Assembly: GCF_043290135.1 (NCBI RefSeq)
Contig: NC_134709.1
Location: 66,814,556 to 66,878,555 of the forward strand
DNA from: Rhipicephalus microplus
Taxonomy: Eukaryota > Arthropoda > Arachnida > Ixodida > Ixodidae
Length of the DNA: 64,000 nt
Direction: 5' to 3'
Positions 53,976-64,000 of the stretch are shown here, piece after piece. Every line of letters begins with the position of its first letter. The stretch's first letter is position 1. The position numbers and the translations under genes were made by a program. Below the pieces are notes generated by a model. It was given only the letters and a program-made list of their open reading frames with translations. It was not told where the DNA came from and searched no databases.

Positions 53976-56900
53976 TTAACAAAAACGCACTAAAACGCAC
54001 AAGGTCTCCTCTGTCGAAAACATCCACACCAAAGCATGCAAAAAACAAAAAAATGCCTGAAAGACAAAACAAGCCTCTTAAATATAGGTTTCTTAAAAAA
54101 AAACTATTCTGGATAAGGCAATCGCGGAGGCAATTCTTTCAGAAAATAGGGTCAATTACGATTCTTTATTGGAATTACAGATCAATCCACTCATCAACAA
54201 CTGATCTAGTATATGTGTGTTCAAAATACACCCCAGATATAAATGAATTGCAGGAGACATGGCTCTCTGTAGATAAACCGTTTCAGCTAATCAGTTATCA
54301 TTCGTTCAGGCTAGACCGCACGTCCAGAGGTGGGGCACTAGCATTTTTCTTCTCTAACAGAATCAGTTTAAAGGTGAAAATCTCGTAAGGTATATATCCC
54401 CAGAATGTGAATTTTTTTGCGATAGACGCCACATTACCCGGTTGCCAACCTTTCTCCATTGTTAATGTGTACTTTCCAAACGGTGTACAAGACATTAGAC
54501 GATTCGATATGGCAATCGAATCATGGTATAAGGAACAAAAATTGTAGTCGGCGATTTTAACTCTCATCACACGTGTTGGGGTTTTAAAACTAATCAGTGT
54601 GGTAAACGTCTCTGAGAGTAAGCAACAGATAATATTCTGTCGTTCTTAAACATCAGAACCCCCACATTTATTCGTGACCGATGTCGATCAGCCTTAGATT
54701 TAGGTTTCGTGAGCTCGAGTATTTCAAGCTCGTCCTGGGCAGCGCGGGACTGTGCCACAAGTAGTGATCATTTTCCTATAAGTTTTGAAATTTCTTGCCC
54801 GAGAATCCTTCCTCGCTTTCAGGTCAGTCTTTGTGAACTACAAAAATTTAGAGATAACCTAACATAATATTTATCGACTTCCTCCGATGAGAGTAATGAA
54901 TGCAAAGTGATGAAGTTGAACGCAATTATTAAAAGAGTCTATAAACGAGCTGAATTTACTGTAGAGTCGGCCGAAAGGGCGCCCTCTAGTGCTTGGTGGA
55001 ATGAAGATTGCACACTAGATCACCGCCGTTGCCAGGCAGCTTGGAAGCAGCTCATTCACAATTAATCTCGTAAAAACTGGTCTGATTATAAATTTATAGC
55101 AGCTAATTTTAAACGCACACTCGCTAAAGCAAAAGAGGAATATGATCGTAGACATTACGACTTCCTCTCAAAACCGAAAAGAAAGAAAGCACTGTTTCGA
55201 TACATTAGAAGAAGGAAGATCCTGCCATCACCATTAAATTCGGAATATGAACTATCATCCGAGCAAATCACCAAAGCTCTGGATTTATTCGATAAAGGCT
55301 TAGAGAGTAGATTTACATCAAGTGTACCTACCAGGTGGCAGATTCGTACAAAGCAGGCTGATTTTGAAGGAGTTTCACTGTCGGAACTATCCTACGTATA
55401 AGGCAGTTACCCCTTTCAGCCCGGGCCCGGACGGAATTACAGTACCTATGATCCAAATAATATTTAAAACATCTACCTGTGAAATTCTTAATGTTTCAAA
55501 TTATTCTCTAAAGCATGCATGGAGTCCTTATGATTGGAAAATAGCGAAGGTTATTCCAATACCTCAAAAACAGGGATCAGGATTCAACATAAAATATATA
55601 AGACCTATATCCTTGACTTCTAACATTGTCAAACTCATATAGAGGGTTCTGTATGGCAATATCGCCAGTTGGATAGAAGATAAGTGAATACCAAAAACCT
55701 CAACAAATTGGCTTTAGATCCAATTGTTCAATTTGGTGTGCCCATGCAGACTTAAAGAGCCGAATACAGCTTGCTAAAAAAGAAGACACTACGCGGCACT
55801 AGTGACTCTTGACATTGCAAAAGCCTAAGATAGCGTTGAACATTCAATTTTCCTGAAAACACTGATGACTTTAAACTTCCCACAGTACATGACGGCATGG
55901 TGAGCAGAGTTTTTGACCTCACAGGAATTTTATTGTGTCAAGGATGGATTCTCGTCATCTAGACACAAACAGAATCATGGAGTTCGCCAAGGAGCAGTTC
56001 TTTCACCTCTTCTATTTCTACTGATGAAATACATACCAAACTGCCAGGATATCTATGTCTATGTATATGCTGATGATATAGCTTTCTTTTCTGCTGACAA
56101 TGATATTTATGTTCTACAGCAAAAATTGCAAATATACTTGAACAAGCTGAAAAGATGGCTGCCGTCAATTTCAATGGCTTTAAATGTAAGAAAGGGTGCT
56201 GCCTTGGCGTTTCCCATAGCCAATTTCATTTCAATCGACATATTATATCATCGGGAACCCATTCCTTAGGTAGACTTCCTTAAATATTTGAGTGTTTTGT
56301 ACAATAAAAAACTTATTTGGAAACCACATATTGAGTACATTGCGTCTAAGGCTCAACGGGCTTTAGGCTTACTGCGAAGAATGAGTAATCGCAAATTTGG
56401 CGTACGTAGAGACACTATGTTAATGATATACAAAATGTATATGCGCCCAATATTAGAATTTGGATGTTTCTTGTTTTTGGGAGGACCTGCGTACAAAACT
56501 AAGCAGTTGGTTCTCTTGGAGTGGGAAGCTCTGCGCTTGTGTCTGGGGCTCCCTGAGTTTACAGCAATTAATGCTATTTATCAGGAAACGCATCTTCCTA
56601 CATTGCTCTGTCGATTCCGCTTGTTGCACTGTTATCTACAGACATTTCTAAAATTTTACAGCTTACCAGTGAGAAGAGCTGAATACGTTTTCATCAGTGA
56701 TCCAGATTCGTTCTTTCTCGCTCATTGGCCTCGTTTTCATACACCGCAGATAATCTATGTGCAAAAGGAACTGACAAGTGTAAACGTCAACATTAGTGAC
56801 GTAATTGCATCTGATATCTTAAACCATATTCCTAATATAGCATATGATGAGATCTTTCCTCAGCAAACTAAATTTCAGTCCCGTAAATTCTTACAGAACA

Positions 56901-58050
56901 GGTTAGCTGATTTCTTACAGCATACACAGACATGTAACTTAATATCCACAGATACTTCCATCAATGAGGAAAGGGCAGGCGTAAGAATAGTCTCCCAATC
57001 ACTTGGCTGGTCATTTGCTGTCAGGCTACCCAATTTCACTCCCGTTTTTGAGGCGGGGGTAATGGCAGTCATCGTGGCACTGCAAAAACTTCCGCAGAAT
57101 GAGAACAGAGCAATATTAATTACTGATTCACTCTCGGTATGCACAGCTCTTACAACTTCTCATACCTCTCGTGCCATCGCGACGTTACGATGTTTAGTTC
57201 CGTCTCAGCTGAAGTACCTAAAATTAGTATGGGTACCAGGTCGCTGTGGGTTAACATTAAGGGAAACGGCCGACGCCTCAGCTCGCTCATCGCTAGATCT
57301 CCCAATTATTCAGGTTCTCCCGGTGGTTGAATACTTCACCGCAATCAGGTTTAGAAGATCAGCTATCCCTCAGATAGGATGGAAGCAATAACCACGTGGA
57401 CAGAATATTATCACCTAAACTATCCATGGAAATCAGAGTGGAGCCATTCTCGACAATCAGAAGTGATGATCACAAAATTTCGATGTCGTGTCCCACCATT
57501 CAACATTTATTGGTACAAGGCTGGTCTGGCGATATCACCCCTCTGCAAATTCTGCAGAGAACTGTAAATATCGCACATTACTTTTTGACATGTGCAAGAT
57601 ATTCTCGTATCAAAACTCGATTTCTAATCACTCCTTTTGCAAAAATAGGCTTGACCTTATCGGAGGAAAATAATTTAAGCTTCGGTGCCTCGGGCTTGGG
57701 ATACTGCCACAGTGATGCCCTTGATGCCGTGTGTCATTTCATTAAAAATACTCAACGAGTGCCATTTTACCTTGGTATTTAAAATTATTTGTCATTTCGT
57801 TAGGTTAAAACTTAAGTTTTCAAAATTATTCCCGTCAGGTTATTACGGCAGGGAATACAGGCTCAAAAGCATATTACTTCTAGTTAAATTTATTATTTTT
57901 CATATATTTGCCATTTCTTTATTATTAGTTTTAAATGTAATAGCTTACCTAAAATAACACTTACCAGTCACTACGTTGCATTCTTGGCCAATCCCCCAAA
58001 GTGGGTACGTGCCATGTATCTAGGATAGCAAAGCAAAACAAAGCAAACCG
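53966..58050 (+). mobile_element. I/Jockey-type LINE with EN, RT, RNase H; decayed
   Basis: The plus-strand order is as follows. A Lys-rich leader is followed by endonuclease (ITILYWNYRSI, ELQETWLS, RGGALAF; 54150-54870), a linker with FSPGPDGITVP (55400), and RT (YIRPISLTSNIV, HGVRQGAVLSPLLF, VYADDIAFFSAD at 55960-56100). Then come a thumb/RNase H frame (56288-57391) and a CxxC...H...C knuckle near 57540-57590. The 3' end is near 58050 with CAAAGCAAAACAAAGC. Stops and frameshifts occur in every domain, including an A-to-V-like change in the motif before EN block 3 that I cannot score. It abuts the LINE-B fragment. Confidence 0.88.
56288..57391 (+). pseudogene. LINE RT thumb plus RNase H
   Basis: A 367-codon open piece. 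The thumb includes SKAQRALGLLRRMSNRKFGV and MYMRPILEFGCFLFLGGPAY. The RNase H portion includes FEAGVMAVIVALQKLPQNEN, ILITDSLSVCTAL and LVWVPGRCGLTLRETADASA. In RNase H the HCG block is RCG and the GNExAD block is LRETADA, so two conserved residues are altered. It ends at TAA where the knuckle region continues in another frame. Confidence 0.85.
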
Positions 58051-58264
58051 TTGATCTGGTGAACTCCTGGCTGTAGGTCTTGTTTTGCTCATTACATTAC
58101 TCGTCGAGACGCTGAGTAGATCTTGTACATCTTGGAGACAGCTACATCTCCCAGAGCAAGAAGCAGCTGCCGCTTGCGTGGGTTACCCCCTGAATTTGGT
58201 CTCTTGGCATCGACACCCAGGAAGATGGCAACTCCGATGACAAGCCAGGTGGTCCAAACCAGCG

Positions 58265-59840
58265 ATGCCCATGGTTCTCTTCTCGCGCATGTTTTTTCAT
58301 GCGCCACAGTCATTAAAGCCGTTCTATGGAGACATTTTCGAGGATGTGTATGACTGGCTGACCACTTCGATCGGGTCACCAGCATCAATGAAAGAGACGG
58401 TGTTCGCAACCTGCACCGAATTTACTTCTCCTTGGAATATTCCGCGAAGACGTGGTACGAGAAGCACGAGGGCTCATTTGCAATCTGGCAAGAGTTTAGC
58501 CGACAGCTTCGTGACACCTATCGCAACAATGAGGGGAAGGAGAGGGCTGAACAATTCACATCCTGCAGAAACGAGCGGCCGAACGAACGACTATCCACGT
58601 TTGTCGAGCACAAGATTCGGCTCTTCAGGCGCATGGACCCTACCATACTGGAAGAAAAGAAGGTGCGGCATTCAATGCGCGGAGTAAAGGAACAGCTTTT
58701 CGCTGGACTCGTGCGCAATCCATCAACGACAGTCGCCGAGTTTATCAGTGAGGCAAACCCGATGGAACGTACTCTGCAGCAGCGGTCCTCACAATATGAA
58801 CGCCAAATCCCGGCCACCGCATGCTCTATCGTCTCTGACAGCGAAAGACAGGCCCTCGCACACTTCATTCGAATCATCGTTCGGGATGAATTTCGACAAC
58901 TTCAAGCAGTGGGATCCCATCCACCTGTTCCAGCCCTCGCGGATGTAACCAGATAAGAAGTCTGGCGGGCCGGCACACCCCTGGCCCCATACGCACCACC
59001 GATTCCTGAGGCCTCAGTACTGCATACGCAGCGGCATTGCGATCCCCTGCGCCACCAGCTACAGATCCTGCTATGCGGCAAGGTACCAGGCTATGCAACC
59101 ATTCCAGAACACTGCTTCAAGCCCACCTCTCGGCTCAATGTTTCCGAGCACACCCTCCTATCCGTCGTCTGCCTTAAGACAAAGTGGTAGCAAGGCAAGC
59201 ACGTGGCGAACCTCGAATAACCGTCCGCTCTGCTATCACTGCGGCGAAGCGGGTCACGTATACTGAAACTGTCAATACCAGCAACTAGGTTTCCGCGGCT
59301 TCCACGCTGATGCTCTATGCGCACGTTACGGTTAGCGCCCCCACGAAATCGAAGCCTATCTCACGGGTCAACGAACTCTTTCGACTATTCAGCGCCACCA
59401 GTCTAGATCACCATCACCTCGCTGGTCTATGTCACCCAGTTTGCTCTCGTCATCTTCCGCTCCTTTCAGGAGCCTGTCCCGAAGTTCTCGCAGGGGAAAG
59501 AGGAAGGGCGACTTGTGGGTGTGAATCGCGGTTCGGTTAACTGTAAAAGACCCTCCTTCTACCCAACGAACCAACGAGGATCATTTCTGTTTTGAAGTGT
59601 TCTGGTCTCCCCAGATGAGACTGCGGCACGGCGGACGGCTGCGCTGCGTAGCTCCAACCTTCAAGATCAACTGTGAGCCATCCAGCAAGCCCGCGAGGCA
59701 GCGAGGAGACGGGGTCTCCGGTACTCCTCGGGGGAGGCCCAGGCCACGAATTGACTGGAGTTACAAATACAGTTCTTACCACCACCATCTTTCCTTGGAG
59801 TACTACTCACCATATTGTGTATAGCTTCCTTGGCGCTATG
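58265..59840 (+). pseudogene. Ty3/gypsy Gag remnant
   Basis: Two overlapping plus-strand frames join with a shift: LKPFYGDIFEDVYDWLTT (58265 frame), then YSAKTWYEKHEGSFAIWQEF, NEGKERAEQFTSCRNERPNE and RRMDPTILEEKKVRHSMRGV (58432-58956). Farther on, 59222-59275 gives the knuckle CYHCGEAGHVY-stop-NC, followed by an Arg/Ser-rich tail (59400-59500). It parallels the Gag at 40361-41694 block for block. No LTR, protease or RT is attached, and the 5' end meets the LINE 3' end at about 58050-58260. Confidence 0.85.
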
Positions 59841-60165
59841 TTTAAATCTACTATACTATAGTGCATACACTCCAGGGCACCTGCTTCAATATTGTAGTTT
59901 AAAACCTACAGCATTCCTTCATTTTTTTCGTACGTCTAGACAATTGCTTCAATACGCATTCGCTCGTTTTCATGAAGTCTCAATAAGCTAGATCTATCAC
60001 CTTGATGAGAACACTATAGATTTTTATTCCTAACAGGCAAATTTTCGATAAAAAATTTACAGATCTTCTTAAGGTAACGTCAGGTGGGCAGTTATAGAAA
60101 GCAGGAATATACCCTCGGAAGAGAAGCGAAATAAGGTGTGTCATTCCATTCATTTTTTAACTGAT
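59841..60165. other. No recognised gene
   Basis: About 325 bases of AT-rich sequence without frames or listed repeats. Confidence 0.4.
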
Positions 60166-60405
60166 GATTATTATGTCGTGTTTAACGTCCCAAAACCACC
60201 ACAAGATTATGAGAGACGCTGCAGTGGAGGGCTCAGAAAATTCTGATCACTTGGGTTTCTTTAAAGTGCACTCTAATATGAACTTGTGAGCCTTCAGCAT
60301 TTTTGTCTTCATCGAAAATGCAGCCGTAGCCACCGGGATTCGATTCCGCGACCTGCGGGTCAGCAGTTGAGTACTTTGGCCGTTAGACCAACGTGGTGGA
60401 GACAC
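60166..60405 (-). mobile_element. Family A SINE, complete apart from tail
   Basis: The minus strand shows the head ACGTTGGTCTAACGGCCAAAG, B box GGTCGCGGAATCGAATCCC and body through GCGTCTCTCATAATCTTG to GGGACGTTAAACACGAC. The tail is weak. Confidence 0.85.
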
Positions 60406-60589
60406 TCATTTGGTAACTAACCTGCTCAAGAAATATGTATTAGGGGTAATATTTGTAATCATAAAAATTGTATTCATTTGTCTTCATTCAAGTGTTTCTT
60501 CGTATCCCCACATATTCCAATATTTTACTTTCAAAATCCTTTCTTGTTCTTTCATGTATACCTTATTTTTTCGCTTACGTTAACCGCCG

Positions 60590-61306
60590 GATTCTCGGCC
60601 AATCTCCCGCAGGGGGTAGGAGCGAGGACAGAGGAACAGGCAAGAAATCAAGCAAACCGTGCTACAGACAACCAAGCGGGAACACCCAAAGGCGTAACGG
60701 CAATACCGGCTAAAAATGTGCCATCGGCGCGTTCGCTTCACATCCACCGAGAAATCGCCGAGTTCAGCACCGACCCGCTGCTGCGGATCTTCATCACACC
60801 GGAAGAGAACGACATCACAAATATCAACGCCATCACAATGGACTCTAAGAATACGGTGCTTGAAGGCGGTTTCTTCCACTACTACGCGCAATGCATCGAC
60901 TTGTACCCACTCGAACCACCGAAGGTGAGCTCTATGACAACCGACGCTGCGCGGGCTGAGTTCAACGAGTACATCTACGAACGTGTTTCTACCTGCCTCA
61001 GCTCTCTCAACACATTCATGTCGCCATGGACTCCAGCCCAGTAACTGAGCAGCCTCCTCCATTCGATCCAGTGGCTCCTGAGTGATGTGCAGAAAATCGT
61101 GGACAAGACATTGATCGTTTCCAATCCATCCTACAGCACGAGACGTTCAGGGTCGCTGTGTGCGACACTGTGGAAGCTTGTCTTCAAGACAGTCCGCCGT
61201 TCGCGAGGACACTAAAAGACGTCATGCTCGAGAAATTCACAGAGTTGTACGACTTTAGTTGTGAATTTGAGTTGTACGACTGTTTAGTTGTGAATTTTTA
61301 CGAGAG
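60590..61306 (+). pseudogene. UBE2Z-like ubiquitin-conjugating enzyme (E2) pseudogene
   Basis: E2 enzymes carry ubiquitin on a Cys. The plus-strand frame gives SLHIHREIAEFSTDPLLRIF (N-terminal E2 helix and strand), VLEGGFFHYYAQCIDLYPLE (the EGGFF and YPxxPP-type block), then VSTCLSSLNTFMSPWTPAQ, aligned to the UBE2Z active-site block where Cys precedes LS-L-TW. A TAA follows at 61042-61044, and after a further frame change the UBE2Z C-terminal part is readable (QHETFRVAVCDTVEACLQDS, DVMLEKFTELYDF). A 28-base stretch is duplicated at 61247-61300. No introns are seen across the fold, which suggests a processed copy. It is cut by a solo LTR at 61307. Upstream of residue 40 the frame is not recognisable. 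Confidence 0.75.
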
Positions 61307-62444
61307 TGTCACACAGGTCCCGTTTATTAGGGAGGCGATCGCCGGGCTAATTCTAAGAGCCGAAGTATCGGCCCTCCGAACCGCACCACGAAAGCGTGGA
61401 CAATTTAGGAGTGGTCCTTTTTGGCGCGCCAGCGGACGCCGGCTGTGGCCCAAAGAACAAGTCAGAGCCGAGAGTCGATAAACCAAACAAATACTATATT
61501 CTCAAAAATGGCAGGTCGAAAACAATACACAAGAATGCACACTCCACAATAGTTACATACAATACGTCACCAAACAAACAACGTACAACGTACTACACAG
61601 TACAATCAACCACACTTGAAACAACGGACACAGACAACAATACGCACTACAATGCAGTCGCATGCATTGAACAACCAAGACTCTTAAAGACTAAAGGGAT
61701 ATAAAACCTATTCAGTCCAAAGTCCTTGGAACAAAAGTCTGAATGATACTCTTCCGAGAATCACTCACTCAAAGTCCAGCGTTGTTGTCGTTCCGCGCCT
61801 TCGAAGTTCTCTTCCAGGAAACCTCCCGTCTTCAATTGGCCACTCTTCAAACTTCAACTCTTCGCCGGAACACGTTGGCTTCACACCCGCAGCTGTTGCC
61901 CCGCGTCTTCGCTCGATAGCGGTAAACACACACTCTTGCCGGTAGCTCGATTCGTCACCCCTCAGGTGGAAATCCTCTTCACCTCCGGCCTCGTCCCTAC
62001 GGACCAAAAACTTCGCCGACTACACGGCGGAATCCCTACGCGCTCTGGCGCTCACTTCCGTCTCCTCCTGATCTCTCGTCTCGGCTGCTCGATTAAATAC
62101 GTTCCGCGCCACCTTCCAGAAAGTTCTCCTCATTTCGTCGGCGCGATGCGCAGCGAAGGCTGGGGAGAGTCGCGAGACGGTTCGACTGCCCTCCGCGTCG
62201 GATGAGTCAACTCGGCGTGGCCCCGCCTCCTTCGTTCTAGAAACATCGCGGGCTATCCCGGCCGCCGATGTGGGGTGAGGAGGTTCGTCTGCGACGCCAC
62301 GCTTCCGCGGGGAGAGCGCGCGCCCGGGGAGCCTCAGACGTTTGCTTTCTTTTTTTTTCTTTTTTTTTGACCTCGCGGCGTTTCTCTCGCCCGTTGTCGC
62401 AAGAATTTGGCGGCACGCTCTTTTTTAGTGCTCGTTCTGTGACA
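61307..62444. mobile_element. Solo LTR, 1138 bp
   Basis: The segment runs TGTCACA...TGTGACA, a perfect 7-bp inverted terminus, and is flanked by the 5-bp target duplication GAGAG at 61302-61306 and 62445-62449. It has no coding capacity I recognise, and contains GATATAAAAC near 61699, a possible TATA element. The 5-bp duplication fits gypsy or BEL/Pao. It interrupts the UBE2Z-like pseudogene. An internal GC-rich part (61950-62350) contrasts with an AC-rich first half. Confidence 0.85.
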
Positions 62445-62454
62445 GAGAGTGACC

Positions 62455-62690
62455 TCTAATTCTTAAATGTATTATGTAAACTTCTTATGCTATTTATGTT
62501 TGAATTTTGTGTGTACAATTGCAGGTTGCTTGAAACCAATGTATTGAATATATATATATTGTTTGCCAGTGCTGATGTCTAAGCTTTGCACTGTCACGGA
62601 CTGCGGAGGGACAAGTGCCTTTGTCAGGCTGTTCACCTTTAGCCCTTTGCCCCTGCAGGGAGCTCTGTATCCGGCTTACTGTAAATGAAG

Positions 62691-62738
<48 letters not shown>

Positions 62739-62740
62739 AT
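62455..62740 (+). mobile_element. LINE 3' UTR with (TAC)n tail
   Basis: The block CCAGTGCTGATGTC, then CTGTCACGGACTGCGGAGGG and AGTGCCTTTGTCAGGC, followed by CTGTAAATGAAG and 16 TAC units (62691-62739), has the form of a microsatellite-ended LINE 3' UTR common in tick sequence. No coding sequence is attached. Confidence 0.6.
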
Positions 62741-63540
62741 GTACGAAGGTGGGGTGAGGTCAATGCTGTACCTAACGGGAACCCTTATGAACGACCCAGC
62801 GGAACTCAATTCAACCTTTATCAGTTCGAGAAGTTGCTAACGAGGCTTCAGGACTTCAAATAGAGAGTGGCCGAGAAAAAAGAAGTTCCCATGGTGAAGT
62901 CTGGCTCGTAATTCCAGCACAAGGTGCGATTTCATTTGCAAGAAGCCAGCTTCAACACCGTATTTCTCTCTTTGATCGAGCCTGTCGATAGACGCCACAA
63001 CCTATCGGCTCATTACAAGGTGACCGGAAATGTAAACGCGCATGTGCGGCCTTAAAGATATTAAGCGCAACCCCCAAATAAAGCGATTGCTCGAACACTG
63101 GGTAAAAGCCTGCAAGTGTGAGTTCCCTTCGCGTCATCATTTATACGCAATAGATACTGTTTCTAATCATAAGCGGATGCATCTGCGTCTTTTTGAAGAT
63201 GAAGCAGCGACAAAGATGAAAATACTGCATAGCAATGCAATCAGTCATGTTCTTAGGACAGATTAGCGTGACATGCGCAACCTGAAGTGACTTAACCAAG
63301 CTGCTTAACACGTTCGCGTTAAAGCAGTTCGCACTGCACTGTCGATTTCCAGTGCCGTCTGGTGGCCATTGGCTTTCGTCAAGTTAAACAATGGCACTCA
63401 TCTGACTGGGCACAATGTGAATACCTATTCCAAAAACATCGCCTCTCTCTGTCCAAACAGGCTTCAGTATACAACAAAAACGATTTCCGAGTTTTTGCCT
63501 CATTACAGCTGAACTGTTAAAGTTGAGGTTGGCTGCGCAT
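62741..63540. other. No recognised gene; start of a LINE may lie here
   Basis: The frames of 60-80 codons are unrecognised. The last 100 bases may already be degraded endonuclease belonging to the LINE below. Confidence 0.4.
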
Positions 63541-63559
63541 CATTGATAGAAACCTGTCA

Positions 63560-64000
63560 GCTACGTTCCCTCAGCGTTTAATATTATTTGCTTGGGTGAT
63601 TTTATAGATCCTGCTATAGACTGGTCATTTATGACAGCCAGTGGACACGAAGTATCCATCGGAAAAAAGCTGCTCAACAGTTCGTCGCAATGTCCTCCTC
63701 CAAATCGTTAAGTAATGAACTCGTAATGATGCTGTCCTTGATCTGGTTTTCGTCACTACATCTTTAGCTATGTCCGGTTTTGAACGTGATCTTAATGGGA
63801 TATCTGATAATAATGCTGTGTTGTTCTCTGCTTCGAATACCGTCCAAAAACGTAATTGCAGTTACTGAATGTTTCCTGATTTTAACCACGCTGATGAGTG
63901 AGCAATTACGGAAGCCCTTTGTGATAGTTTCAAGAATTTAGGCTAAATAGCACTACCAGTGATGTTATTACATTACCTACTTTGCGTAAGGCATTGTTAG
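63560..64000 (+). mobile_element. LINE endonuclease remnant, continues past the window end
   Basis: The plus strand reads LGDFIDPAIDWSFMTASGHE (the GDFN-type block with Ile for Asn), NDAVLDLVFVTTSLAMSGF and GISDNNAVLFSASN (the SDH block, here SDN). Stops and shifts lie between. RT would follow beyond 64000. It is a CR1/Jockey-type endonuclease, decayed. Confidence 0.75.

Noticed and set aside
60580..61062. 160-codon minus-strand protein
   Set aside because: It is antisense to the UBE2Z-like sequence and has no domain of its own.
61307..62444. Coding frames of 80-107 codons inside the solo LTR
   Set aside because: They share no domain, occur on both strands, and lie in an element defined by its termini and target duplication.

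Overview
This is a eukaryotic, repeat-saturated window that looks like genomic DNA of a hard tick (Ixodida, probably a metastriate genus). I infer this from the kinds of repeat present. They include a tRNA-derived SINE with a TGATTGATTGAT-type tail, LINEs of the I/Jockey, CR1/L2 and RTE types whose 3' ends run into short microsatellites, short-LTR Ty3/gypsy elements, and long AT, GTCT, AGT and GGA tracts. No bacterial operons, CRISPR arrays, rRNA genes or convincing free-standing tRNA genes were seen. Species assignment is an inference and no database was searched.

Layout. 0.8-3.97 kb is a minus-strand CR1/L2-type LINE with an uninterrupted 950-codon endonuclease/RT frame. 4-10 kb holds tetranucleotide-bearing dispersed repeats, two SINE copies, an LTR-like terminus and a diverged tandem repeat. 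10.0-10.4 kb is a minus-strand ABCA-type transporter exon with good splice sites but two in-frame stops. 11-12.8 kb is a LINE C-terminus, an LTR candidate and a LINE 3' end. 13.0-13.35 kb is a long near-perfect palindrome between AT tracts. 13.4-17.6 kb holds two minus-strand LINEs, one with an intact 823-codon RT/RNase H frame. 17.6-18.6 kb is an exactly duplicated part of a composite repeat with a tRNA-like core. 19.8-22 kb holds an RTE LINE, a gypsy protease fragment and an inverted-repeat pair. 23-28 kb is mostly unassigned but contains two possible host exons on the minus strand.

27.9-31.9 kb contains two more composite-repeat copies and a small non-autonomous LTR element carrying only gag. 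31.9-43.2 kb is a nest. A decayed minus-strand LINE (31.9-35.5 kb) abuts a second LINE (35.8-43.2 kb), and that second LINE is split inside its RNase H domain by a complete 5.5 kb Ty3/gypsy element (36509-42022, 174-bp LTRs, ATAT target duplication). 45.3-46.3 kb is a scrambled set of gypsy fragments. 48.6 kb has another possible minus-strand exon. 50-53.2 kb is SINE-rich. 53.2-54.0 kb is a LINE fragment with an inverted 5' part, the signature of twin priming. 54.0-58.05 kb is a decayed plus-strand LINE, 58.3-59.8 kb a gypsy gag remnant, and 60.6-61.3 kb a UBE2Z-like E2 pseudogene cut by a 1138-bp solo LTR (GAGAG target duplication). The window ends inside another LINE endonuclease.

How the pieces work together. 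There is no operon-like logic. The window is a stratified deposit of autonomous LINEs, the SINEs that probably use their machinery, and LTR elements, laid over sparse host exons that all lie on the minus strand. Most TE frames are broken; only the LINE frames at 1.1-4.0 kb and 15.1-17.6 kb remain long and open.
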